Part shown: one piece after another, positions 12,146-23,450 of the stretch
Position numbering within the stretch: position 1 is the first letter of the stretch
Layout: each line of letters begins with the position of its first letter
DNA from: Uloborus plumipes
Lineage: Eukaryota; Arthropoda; Arachnida; Araneae; Uloboridae
Reading direction: 5' to 3'
NCBI GenBank assembly: GCA_038373865.1
Contig: JAXGGA010003404.1
Location: 1 to 64,000 of the forward strand
Length of the DNA stretch: 64,000 bases
The notes under the pieces: generated by a model
Told to the model about the DNA's origin: nothing
What the model saw: the letters and a program-made list of their open reading frames with translations, nothing else
The model's database searches: none
Program-made: the position numbers and the translations under genes

Positions 12146-13221
12146 AGGAGTTTTTTTTTTTTTTTGGTATAAAAAGTAAGTCTAGCTTTTTTTTTTAAAT
12201 TATTTTATTACTAGTGCGAACATGAGGAAAAGCACATTTTTTAGAAAAAAGTATTCATATGCAACCGATTTTTATGCACATTCATGCAAGTGTTGTTTTC
12301 AATCGGTGGGACAGATGGAGCTCGTCATTTTCATCTGAAAAAAAAAAAAACTGCACACCATTTTAATTTTCATACATTTTTCTTCTATTTGAGTTAAAAA
12401 TAACTTTAAAAATTATGAAATTGAATTTACAAGTCACCAAATAATACATTTCAACAAGATGAGAATGCATTCATGTTAAATATCGGCATTTTACCATAAA
12501 GTGTTGGGAGTTTAAGAAATTAAATTTTTATTTTGAAAAAAAAATCATGTACTCAAAAAACATTACAAAGTTTTCCAAAAGATTTTGCTTACATTTTACC
12601 AGGTACCAATATTAAAAACAAATTTTAACGAACATACTTATTTAAAACATGCGATACCTATTTTATATAAATTTTATCTGTCAATAATTCCTATTCATCC
12701 TCAACTACCGAGTGCTCTTTCTCAGTTAAAAAACTTCACTTCTTCAACTCAAATGTAATCCGCCTTTTACTGTACACGTTAGTTTTTTAAAAATTTATTA
12801 GCTACTTTAAAAAAAAATGTGAAAATTAACTCAAGATGAAATCAGCTCAGATCAAATTGTTTTAAAAACGAAACAAAAGAAGAAAAAAAGTTGACAGGTT
12901 TCCAAGCACACTAATCCCTATCGGTATGACAGTAATCCTCTTTAAAGATTTGAAAAGAAAGCTTCCCATTAAGTTTATCTGTTTTCCAGCAGAGTTTACA
13001 GTTTATGAACTATAAGCTGTCACTCAAGATAGAGATATGTATACTTATTTATGGTGATTTTTTTTTTTGGTTTTAGAAACATTCTACTCTAAAAAATCAA
13101 TTTTTGAATTCTTATACTTTGCAATTTCTCAATTAGTGCGCATCTGAGAAACAAAGTCATAACAAAAAAGACAATAAAAGCAAATAAAACAACGTTAAAA
13201 GCACAGATATGCAGCAGCACT

Positions 13222-13737
13222 GGGAGACGTGTTTCGGCGTTACAACGAACACGTTTTTCTTCCATGCAAAATTTTTTAGCTTTTAAGTGAATATACATCC
13301 GACGACTCTTTCAAAGCCTTTTAAATGCAAATTTTGGTATAACTTTGATATACCACCCAAAAATTACGCGCTAAATCTGGCACTCTCAACGGACTTTTCA
13401 GGGTTGCTGTTTCTTATTTTGGTGTTGCCAATTTAGGTTTTTTCAGATAATTTATGTTTTTACTGTTGCCAAATTAGTATTTTATTGTATTTGTACCATT
13501 TTTTGAGTTTATTTTTTTTGTGAGTTTTTGTGGCAACAGGCTTTTTGCTTGGCAAGAAAAAAAAGTTGCCAAATTTCCGATTTGAGGTGGATATATCAAA
13601 GTATTTCCCAAATTTTTTAAACTAATGGGTGGAAACACACCCGACAAATCTTTTATCAGATGTATTTTCATACATAAGGCTTAAACACTTTTGCTCTTAA
13701 AAAGGCGTTTCTTGTGACGCCAAAACACGTGTCTGGA
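13222..13737. repeat. Diverged long inverted repeat, unclassified element
   Basis: The arms at about 13222-13365 and 13583-13737 are reverse complements with scattered mismatches and small indels. Matched landmarks are ACGTGTTTCGGCGTTACAA against the complement of TTGTGACGCCAAAACACGT, and TTTGATATACCACC against GGTGGATATATCAAA. The roughly 215-bp middle is unpaired. A single related arm lies at about 22515-22575. Inverted arm copies of this kind could come from a foldback DNA element or from a Penelope-like element; I cannot decide. Confidence 0.6.
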
Positions 13738-13879
13738 AGGGTTCCTGCACAGTTGGGCTACTTGCTTTTTTAGCACAAACATATTTATATTTTTCTTAGA
13801 AGAGAATGTTTTAAATTATAGATGTATATTGCTTAAAAAAGGGGCAATTTTGAAATACTAATTTGCAAATTCTGAGAGT

Positions 13880-15600
13880 TTGACAGTAGAGAGAAATGGA
13901 ACATTATTGAAGGGGCATTGGTTTACCTACTTAGGCTTCAACTTTAGCTACAAATGTTACCTAAAACTTGTAATCTTATCTTTCTGTAAAACATGCATAC
14001 ATATGCATGACGATATGCAAATGCATTGGCCCCGCATATGTGAATTACGTTCGTGCAAAACGGTCTGATTCCATAGTGCAAGTGACTGATTTAACAAAGC
14101 AACTAATTCAATAAAGCTGGATTTTGTTCTCTTTTTGACGATTTGATTCATTAAAGCAGCTGATTACTTTAACCAATGATTCAATTATCCGTAGTCCACT
14201 GTAATATATGCACAAAATACCATATCTGCAACAATAAACTAAGCAATATATTTCTGCAACTTTAGACATGTTATTTTCTGAGAAGAATTCTTTCCCCGGT
14301 TTTCAAAATGTTCTAATTCAAAGACTTTTTAATTTGAAAAAAATCAAAATTAAATAATGCGGTAGCACATTTAAAGAGCTTCAAACATATATTTTTTATG
14401 CACAAGAATTATTTCCCTAAACCTTGGAAACGTACACATGTTGGCTTTTCTTCGAATAGAAAATTCACCAATTTTCAGCAGCAAATAGTCAACTAAACCA
14501 AGTGTTGCCACTGAAGAAATTGCAATTGAAATCAAATATAAATTTTGAACAACCACTGCTGCAGGCGATATATATAGGATGGTTCCACAAATCTATTAAA
14601 AAGAAATCAATGTGCAAATCATGTCTATTCTTTAAAATCAAAATACATTTTACATCTTTAAAATACAGAAAATAATCGAAAATTGGAAATAAAAAGTCAT
14701 ACAAGTGAATAAGAACAAAACTGGCGCTATGCCATCATAAATTGAAGAACGAGAGATGATTTATATTCGTTAAATAAGAAATAGAAATTATGAAAAAAAA
14801 ATCTTAGCGCTGTCTCGTTAACGTTCTCTGACACCAAAGAAATTGCTTTCTCAGAAATGATGAAGCTTGAAATTTTTACTTTGAATGGAGACAAGGTTTT
14901 ACATCTTTTACCATTTTTTTTTTTCGTTTTTTTTTTCGAAGGGAAAAAACGATCTTCATTGTGAATTCTCTTGAACTTGCCGCGGGGATTTGTATAACTT
15001 CTGGATGAAAAAGATTTATTTCCGAACTACCTAGAGCTAAGGATTCGGTAAAAAAGAATTCGTCGAAAACCAACATTCAGAGAGAATTTTAAATCACTTC
15101 AAAGAAGACAAGAAAGGGAATGTTCTGTGGGAAATATTTGAAAAGGGATGTAAATGTGACTTCTTTACCCAGATTTCAAACATGCAGCATTATACTTGAC
15201 TTTTAAGTAAAATAATTCAACTGTGGTTCATGAATTACAGCTTCAGAAATGTTCAAAGAAACGAAAATTTTCATCAAGTAAGATAAATAAATAAGTGAAA
15301 CAAAATAAACTAATATTCCGCAACCACTAAAATGTTTTTTTTTTTATGTTCTTTACAAAAAAAGAAAAAGAAACTGACGAAATCTGTAAAAAAGATAGAA
15401 TTTTGAAACTTCAAGAACATAAAATGCAGATTTTTTTTCTTCATAAAAGAGGTACTTTGAAAACAGTCAGTTTTAAAAGAAAAACATTCATGCTTCTGAC
15501 ATCAACATAATGTTGCAACTTTAAAGGACAATTTTAGAAAAATCTAGGGTTCCCATTTTTTCTGATTTGCGTCATCCTTTGAAAAATTATAACGGCTCTG
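13880..15600. other. AT-rich stretch, nothing recognised
   Basis: About 1.7 kb with only chance ORFs of 60-70 codons on both strands. I found no repeat structure or conserved domain. Confidence 0.4.
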
Positions 15601-15618
15601 TGTAGTGTATCTCAATTA

Positions 15619-16216
15619 TCTATATAGATAAAGATGACGGGCTCTGTATGTTTGTAACCGTTGGCTAGAAGCCCCGACAGCACCTACAGACCTGAAACTT
15701 GGCACAAATTCGAACGTATTCCCTGGATCTTCACCTCGAACGCCAAATTCAAAATTTCGAATTAGTTATTTTTAAATTAATTAGTCTCATTTTTGGTGTA
15801 TCCGACATAACTGAAGGGGGAAAACTTTCACCGACCCCATAACATTATAATTCTCTAGAAAGGGTTTTTTTCTGAAAAATAAAAGTTTTGGTACATTTCT
15901 CTCCGTTAATTAGAACGGAAGATATTAATTACTGAAATAGCACTCTGGTTTAAATTTGCGTAAAAAGTTAAGTCTTGAAAATGGACTAAATTTGATTAAT
16001 TAATATTTGCTGTTACTAAACTTAATGTCTTTCTGATTTATTTGGCAAATTGTTTTAAACTTTAACAGGACTTTTAGTGGAATTTAAAATGTTGTGGAGC
16101 ATATTGAGTTAAAAAATACGATAATTTTACTTCACAGGATTGGAGTGAATTCAAATTTATTCAGTTGACTTCCTTTACATTTATTTCACGGGTATCGCCG
16201 TGCGGGTACTGCTAGT
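15619..16216 (+). mobile_element. Short non-autonomous Helitron
   Basis: The 5' end TCTATATAGATAAAGATGAC, followed by a GGGCTCTGTATGTTTG stretch, is typical of arthropod Helitron 5' ends. The 3' end is CTAGT (16212-16216), preceded by a small hairpin CACGG-GTATCG-CCGTG. The left flank is A and the terminal T may be host, fitting insertion between A and T with no target duplication. At about 598 bp it has no Rep/helicase coding sequence, so it must rely on an autonomous partner. Confidence 0.7.
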
Positions 16217-16850
16217 ATATTTATAAATGAAAAAATATCCTGGAATTTCTGTCACACACCTCGCTTCTTCCTGCGGCACTTACTCTGGGAACTCCTGACA
16301 TAGACAATGCATTTTTGATTTCCTTAAAAAATATTTTTGGAAAAAAAATTAAACCGACTTCAGAACTTCACTCGGCAAGTGCTCTATAAAGTAAAAAATA
16401 ATTTTATTCTTTTAACACCCATTGATACTACATTTAAACATAAGTTTTGAAGTCGGCGCAAAAACACTAAATAGAATCATGCGAAACTATAATTCAACTA
16501 TAAATATAAATTTCAATGAATCCAGGTTCTTTAATCGCATTTTCATACACTACATTAACAACAACCATATATATATATGTTACGGCCAAAGCCCGAAGTT
16601 GGCCACTTCGCGAATTGGCCGGCCACTTCGCGGAGTGGCCAATATCGCCTCAAAATGATCGGCCAATGTCCGATCTTTCCTTGATTTCGGGGTTTGGCCA
16701 GCCAGTTTGCGAAGTGGCCAGGCGCGATCGGCCAAAATAAGAAGAAAAGCGTCATGAGAAAACGTGCGTTTGTATACCGTAATGCTAATGATAATCACAT
16801 TATAGCTGCCACAGAGGAGTTTTTCGTCGAATCCGACCCTCTTAGGTGCC

Positions 16851-16896
16851 TGCACTACAAAAAATAAAATATTGTTTTTACGGTATAATACTGAAA
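16851..16896 (+). repeat. Partial end of CACTG-type MITE
   Basis: The sequence from about 16851, CACTACAAAAAATAAAATAT, then TGTTTTTACGGTATAATACTG, matches the left end of the CACTG MITE family seen eight more times here. It stops just before a longer copy at 16900, so it is a truncated or abutting second copy. Confidence 0.6.
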
Positions 16897-16899
16897 GCA

Positions 16900-17414
16900 C
16901 ACTGCAAAAACTAAACTGTTGTTTTTACAGTTTTATACTGGCCACAAACATCCTTTCACAATATCTTTGAGCTTATTTTTTTTTAATAGAGATAATGCTA
17001 GCAGCCAAGATTCCAATTTAAAACTGTAAAATGCACAGAAATAAACTGTAAAACTAGCAATTTTAGTTTCTTACTGTAAACTTAGCAGTTTTACAGTTTA
17101 TTGCCGTAAAATTTAGCTGTATTATACTGAAAAAACAACATTATAACACTGGCAGCAGAAGTTCCAGTTTAAAACTGTAAAATACATGTTAATAAACTGT
17201 AAGATTGTGTAAAATTATCAATTTTACTATTTATTGCCATAAAATTAACTGTATTATACTGTAAACACAACAGTATAATACTAGCAGCGGAGTTCCCAGT
17301 TTAAAACTGTGAAATGCACAGTAATAAACTAAAACTAGCATTTTTAGAGTTTCTTACTGTAAAATTACTATAAAATTAGCTGTAACTCTAAAATCAACAC
17401 TTATTTTTTACAGT
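16900..17414. mobile_element. CACTG-type MITE, copy 1
   Basis: It starts CACTGCAAAAACTAAACTGT and ends near TTATTTTTTACAGT. The interior repeats the family's phrases AAACTGTAAAAT, TGCACAGTAATAAACTG, GCAATTTTAGTTTCTTACTG and AATACTGGCAGC, giving overall dyad symmetry. It is noncoding. Confidence 0.75.
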
Positions 17415-17831
17415 ATAGTATCGTCCTTCGGAACAAAGGCCAAGGAGGTACGGTGGCCAGGAACAGATTCAGGGGTTAGTTAAAGGGTCAACTGTGATAA
17501 AAAAAAAAACCAGTAGCACAGTCATTATCAATCTTTCTTTCAATGAATCAAATATTTTATACATGTATTTCTAATGAGCAAAAAACATTAAATTTTACTT
17601 GCTTGAAGAATTTTATAATTCCAATATCCATTGCATGTTGACAATGTGTAAATTTCATATTTATAGTTCTCCTAACAGTAAATTTTTATCAGAATAAAGT
17701 TGCAGTTAATTTAGTTGAATATTATAAAAATATTACTTGCTGTGCAGTATTGTATGTGGTTTTGAAGAAGGTTTAAGTTTTACATGCTGCGTTTTCCTTC
17801 CATTTAACTGATACTTTTATAAGGTAAAAAA

Positions 17832-18328
17832 CAGTAATCCCTCGTAATATGGCTCTTCGTTGGGGGAAAAGAAAAATGCGCGATATACCCGAAAACATGA
17901 TATAACCGAGGCCATAAAAATAACGATTTAATTAACGTACAAATAACTGCCATGTGTACCAAGAAAAAGATTAGTATATTATCATATGAGGACGATTTTC
18001 ATACTGTAAGCACAGAAAAAAATTTGTTTACCCACTGTTCTCATAAAAAAATAGGTTTAAAATATTTATTTTTTTAAACTGCAATACGAATAGAAAATTG
18101 CGACTTAAACTGCAACGAATTCATATGTAAGGGAAACATACTAGTTTTTTTTCTTTGATTAAAAAATAATGTTTATTTTTTTTTCTGAGAAATATCATTT
18201 TGTTTTCGAGGTGTCATTAGTGAAGCGATTTCTTTTCTTTTTTTTTTTTTTTAAAATTCATTAATTTTTTTCGCGAGCCAAAGAAAAAGCATGATATATC
18301 CGAATGAGCGATCTAACGAGGGTTACTG
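17832..18328. mobile_element. pogo/Tigger-type MITE
   Basis: The left end CAGTAATCCCTCGTAATATG and the right end CTAACGAGGGTTACTG are inverted copies of the classic CAGTAATCCCTCGTTAT terminus of pogo/Tigger-type MITEs. TA follows the right end; the left flank is AA, so one side of the TA duplication may have mutated. It is 497 bp long and noncoding, inside the 16579-18706 element. Confidence 0.75.
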
Positions 18329-18703
18329 TACTTGCAACTGAAACTTGTCCGACCTTATAAAATTTCCGGATCCGCTCCTGACGGTGGCCCTAGATAGGCT
18401 GTGGTCTGAAGGAAAAAGTTTTAGTAAGTAAGGATCTCACAGTACCAGAAAACTCCTGGTATGTTATGAAAATTTCCTCTCCCTTGGAGAAAGCAAATAA
18501 AATTACCAGCAAAAGAACTATTTAAGTCTTACTTCAGCACATTGAACATTGGCCAGGGAGTTCCGGCTACTTCGGCAAGTGGCCAGCCAGAGTCACATAA
18601 ACGCAATTCATTTCCAGTACATCGGACATTGGTCAAGCTCCCTGGCCAATGTGCGAAGTGGCCGGCCAATTCGCGATCTGGCCAGACTTCGGGCTTTGGC
18701 CGT

Positions 18704-19271
<568 letters not shown>

Positions 19272-19345
19272 TTAGAATGCATTTAATGCTCTAGCTGCAA
19301 TTATGCGCTGATTGAATGTAGAATATCTTATTTTCACATTTCACC

Positions 19346-19346
<1 letters not shown>

Positions 19347-19373
<27 letters not shown>
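19347..19373. repeat. (AT)n microsatellite, short
   Basis: An AT dinucleotide run of about 26 bp just right of the foldback element. Confidence 0.9.
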
Positions 19374-19376
<3 letters not shown>

Positions 19377-19491
19377 GTACAAATATTCAACTTTTAATTT
19401 TCAACGATTTCTCTGAAAAATGTTGGCAAAATATAGTTGAACATCATTTTATCTATAGCTTTTGCGCCGACTCCAAAACTTATGTTTAAAT

Positions 19492-21065
19492 GAAGGGCTT
19501 AGATGCAAAGCTCACATTCTCCAAATTTTGCGATTTTGAGTTATGCATATCACCGTGTTCGTCTTGTAAAGGACATTCGAGCTGTAATACTGTTTTGGAT
19601 CAAAACTAATATTTTAATGCATAAAAAAAATATTAAAAATCACGTTTGGATGCAAAACTCACATTATCCAACAGCTTGTTTGGAGCAAAACTCACATTCT
19701 CCAGTCCACCAATCAGAGAGCGCTTTAGTACATCATGGGATTGAATTCAAACATTCTACGCTGAACTCTCATTTTGGTGCTTGATTAGACTTTATTTAGT
19801 TTTGGTATCACAGTTGTTTCTTTACTACTCAGTATAATGGACGAATTAGTTCAGCCTTCCACAATGCTAACCACAAAGAAGAAAAAGACACCTGAGTCCG
19901 GGAGAGAACAAAAATTCGATTGTTTTGTCAATGGTTAGTTTTTGGCTCGTCAGAAATGCACCAAAAAACATAAAGAGAATTGAGCTTTTCTTTCCCATAA
20001 CGGGTCAGTTTTTTGCCTCCATATCGGGTTTTTGGGTTTACAGAAAGCAATCCGAAAAAAAGAAGTTATTTTTCAACCGAAAGAGTACACTAACATTATT
20101 AGTGAGCATGCCAAAGTTATTAAAGTTGGTGAAGATTGCCAAATTTATGACTGGAAAAATGAGAAAGACAAATTTTTCAAAAAACCGGTCTAATTTCACT
20201 TTCATCTTGCGTCTTGTAGGAGAATAATCATAATCAAACCCAAACAGAACAACGTTCTTGTTAGAGAATACACATACAAATCAGACGTTTCAGAAGCTAA
20301 ACCCATATTAAAACCAAGAAAACGGGTTATAAATATGAAATCTTCTGTTATCCTTCCACAACAAACTCTGTCAAATAAACTAAAAAGGTGGACGTCAGTA
20401 ACTTGTTAAAGAACCATTATGGTGACAATTGGAGAGACAATGATGAGTTGTTGTTTTATAAAAGCATCATAGATGGGAATTCATCGAAGGAGGCGATCCA
20501 AACGACCCAACTTGTCAGCCAACCGAAGAAGTCAACTATTTAAATGTTTAATTTTTTGTGTGTTTTGTAAAACCCTATCTGAATTTGTTAGGAAAACAGT
20601 TTGATGAGAAGGCACTTTTTTTTTGTAATTTTTACACTATCCGCCTTCATTATTATTGCATAATTTAAAAAAATGCATCATTTTGTAAATCGTCTTTGAA
20701 AATATATTTAGCTAAAGAGAAATGACAAAGCTTCTTTTCCTGGTTCTAGTTGTTTTTTTATTTTTTTTTAAATTTCAAACAGTTTCGGTTCAAAACTCAC
20801 ATTATCCATTTGTGTTGGAGGCAAAACTCACATTTGACCACGTTTCGTGTCAAAACTCACATTCTCCAAATTTTGAAGCTAAATTACAAAAAAAAATGCT
20901 ATTGAAGCAAGGTTTTAAGGGTGTTTAAACAGTTTATGTTGCAATTACCTAATTACTAAAAAAAATTCAAAGCGTTTTACGAAGGGTATGAATGTGAAAA
21001 AGTTTTTTGCGATTTCCCGAAAGTTAGCAAAAGTGGATAATGTGAGTTTTGCATCTAAGCCCTTC
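19492..21065. mobile_element. Non-autonomous element with subterminal CAAAACTCACATTNTCCA repeats
   Basis: The terminal inverted repeats read GAAGGGCTTAGATGCAAAAC, with one mismatch between ends, continuing to CTCACATT(A/C)TCCA. A 4-bp direct repeat AAAT lies outside both ends (19488-19491 and 21066-21069). The uninterrupted inverted partner at about 16427-16440 has a single AAAT at that point, so an empty site is present in the same window. Copies of the motif lie at 19505-19523, 19651-19670, 19683-19703, 20789-20808, 20821-20840 (diverged), 20851-20868, and inverted at 21034-21054. Total length is 1574 bp. Confidence 0.88.
19834..20545 (+). pseudogene. Degenerate coding fragment inside the 19492 element
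   Basis: Codon-like stretches occur on the plus strand but in shifting frames. One starts at about 19837 (MDELVQPSTMLTTKKKK) and meets a stop about 33 codons later. Another runs through about 20045-20185 (QPKEYTNIISEHAKVIKVG). Later pieces near 20240-20545 include lysine-rich and WRDNDELL-like segments. The GC content is higher than in the flanks, which suggests decayed coding sequence. I do not recognise the protein: it may be a broken transposase or a captured host exon. Positions are approximate. Confidence 0.35.
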
Positions 21066-21257
21066 AAATGTAGTATCAATGGGTGTTCAAATAATAAAAT
21101 TATTTTTTACTTTTTAGAGCACTTGCCGAGTAAAGTTCTGAAGTCGGTTTAATTTTTTTTTTCCAAAAATATTTCTGTTTAATTCTTTTTAGTGTAAATG
21201 TACTTCAGAAATAAAGTAAAGCCCCATTACGAAACTTCACCTAATTTTCTTAAGTAA

Positions 21258-21512
21258 ACTAGCTGCGGGGCTCGGTGTTGCACGAGCTACCTCTGAACTA
21301 AATATTAACAAAACTTGAGCATTTTGTAAGACTGGGCGTCTTACTAAATGTTTTCCAAAGGTTCTTTTATTTTCGCGTTTCCCCGTGTAATATTTTACTA
21401 TATATTTATTATATACATATCATAGCGTAATTAAAATAGTTATGTAATTAAAATAGTTTTTTATAGATTGTTGTCTCACAAACTTGGGTGAAACCGCGGG
21501 GCACAGTTATGC
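21258..21512 (-). mobile_element. Helitron-like end fragments
   Basis: ACTAGCTGCGGGGCTCGGTG at 21258 is the complement of a Helitron 3' end (CAGCTAGT preceded by GC-rich sequence), implying a minus-strand element extending right. About 220 bp further on, GGGTGAAACCGCGGGGCACAG resembles a decayed plus-strand end of the same kind. No 5' end was found. Confidence 0.4.
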
Positions 21513-21589
21513 CATAATAAAGGTCATATCCATGCAAAGGATTTCTCATTTTTTGTTCCAATTAAAAATACTACGTACGAGGCCCGCTA

Positions 21590-22140
21590 ATGAGTTTCAT
21601 GTTTGATTCAGTTAAGCCTTCATTCAAAATTATCATTATCATTATTATTACTGTTTCATATCAACCACGTTTTGTAACAATTGATTTCATATTTGATCAT
21701 TTCGGACAAATCGCTTTAAATTTGAGCAAAAATGTGAAGATTTTTCTCAATTTCTTCAAAATCCCGTTATCAAACCTTACATCAATTAAAACTAATGAAG
21801 CCTGAAAAATGACGAATCTATCGGTAACGGAATTTTTGAAATCGCTTCAGGCGTCTTCGAATAATCGTATAAATTCATAAAATTTCAAAAAGATCATAGA
21901 AATGAATTTCATTACGTAATCCAGAGAAGCCTTGCATTCAAAATTGTCATTATTACAATTACTGTGATCACGATTTCTATTTCAAACGGTTTCTGCAGGT
22001 TCTCGTAGTCAAACCCGGACCACAAGACAATGGGACCAACCGGAAATGAAACCCTTTCAAACAAAAAAAGAATTTTTGAAATCGGTCCAGGAGTCTTCGA
22101 GTAATCTTATAACATGCAAAAACAATCCGACGAATTGTAT
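21590..22140. repeat. Diverged tandem duplication, TE-derived
   Basis: Two units of about 230-310 bp share CATTCAAAATT(A/G)TCATTAT (21622 and 21935) and GGAATTTTTGAAATCG followed by CAGG(C/A)GTCTTCGA(A/G)TAATC (about 21829 and 22070). The phrase 'TTTGAAATCGGTCCAGGAGT' resembles the tails of many arthropod transposons. The class is undetermined. Confidence 0.5.
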
Positions 22141-22597
22141 AAGCTAATCCTTTGTTTAAATCGGTTAAAAATGCAGTTAGTTAGAGTAATTTTATTCCAT
22201 ATCACTTACCAATTTACTTTTGACATGTATTTGACTTTAAAATAAACTATAAGAATCCCAGTGAAGCACTTTTCAAGAGCAAACTTATAGAATCAGTTTT
22301 CTAATTTTTTTTTTTTTTTTTTTCGGAAAGTAAATTGTTACATCACCTTTCACCGCTAGTTACATAATCCAATAGGTCTGAAACGAAAACAAATAGCAAT
22401 TTGGTCATTGCTCAAAAAATATTTTTTTGGATAACTCTTAAGCAACAAAAAAGACGGGTTCTTCCGAGTACACGTAGATCAAATCACCAAAGTCTGTTAC
22501 TACCACATAAGACATACACGTGTTTCGACGTTGAAAGGAACGTCTTTTTTAATGCACAAAACGGGAAGCTTATGAATGTAATAGCATTCTACAAGAG

Positions 22598-23450
22598 TGT
22601 CGTATAGTGGTTAGTTATAATGTAAAAATAATGATTAAAAACGCAATAGTTACGTTTGAACTCCCCAGAGTTCGAAACCCTAAACTAAATAGGCAAGGCG
22701 TCGATAACCCTAACCGTAACAAAAGGAAGATTAACCCTAACGAGATAGAGCACATGGGAAAATAAACAGAAATTTTAAACTGAAGAAACTTATTTATTCA
22801 TCACAAGGCATTATACAAATTATTTATCTGAGTTAATTTCAGAACAATCAAGTAAAACCAAGCTTAATAATTTAAACCAGAGATAGGCACAAGTAATAAA
22901 ACATCACACGCCTAAATCAAGCATTAAAAGTCTGCCAAGGGAAATTTAGGTTTAAAAAAAACAAGGGAAACAAAATTATAAAAAAAGAAATGGAAAGGGA
23001 AAGAGTAAACTCACGGTACGTTCCAATAATTTACATAAAAGGCAGATATGCCATAAAAAAGGCATACCGCCCAAAAAATTCTAAACTACATCTTAAAATC
23101 TAAATCAGTGCAAAACCGCCGAGAGACGAGAGAGAGAGAGATAGATAAAAAAATCCCGCTCAACACCAGGTTACAAGAAACTAAGGAATTCGCCAAGAGC
23201 CGAGCCAAAGCAGGTTTCTCAAAACGGCGCATCGCCAAGACAGAGTAGAGGAGAAGAGGGGAAAAAGTCGCCAAAAGCGATAAATGATCAAACAAGCATT
23301 TCCTCCAAACCGCAAGATGCCAATGGCCAAGGGAAGTGCATGGTAACAAGAACAGGAATTTAAACGCAGAGCGGGGAAGAAAACCAAAGTAAAAGGAACA
23401 AAATCCAAATTTTAACCAATGGAATGTGTAATAAAATATTACACATGACA
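22598..23450 (-). repeat. LTR (3' LTR in minus orientation)
   Basis: 853 bp, pairing with 26159-27007. Its left edge contains TATAGTGGTTAGT and, about 60 bp on, AGTTCGAAACC, which resemble pol III A and B boxes. It also holds AACCCTAAC words that look telomeric by chance and a GAGAGAGAG run near 23126-23142. Confidence 0.88.

Noticed and set aside
11827..12198. 123-codon plus-strand ORF
   Set aside because: It stays open only because the minisatellite period (69 bp) is a multiple of three. It has no domain and ends in poly-Ser/Phe from homopolymers.
22605..22690. Possible tRNA gene (A-box- and B-box-like words)
   Set aside because: No cloverleaf stems can be formed around the boxes. Kept only as a finding about the LTR edge.
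22700..22745. AACCCTAAC words resembling telomeric repeats
   Set aside because: Only two isolated words, repeated in the other LTR because the LTR is duplicated; arthropod telomeres usually use TTAGG. Not a telomere remnant.
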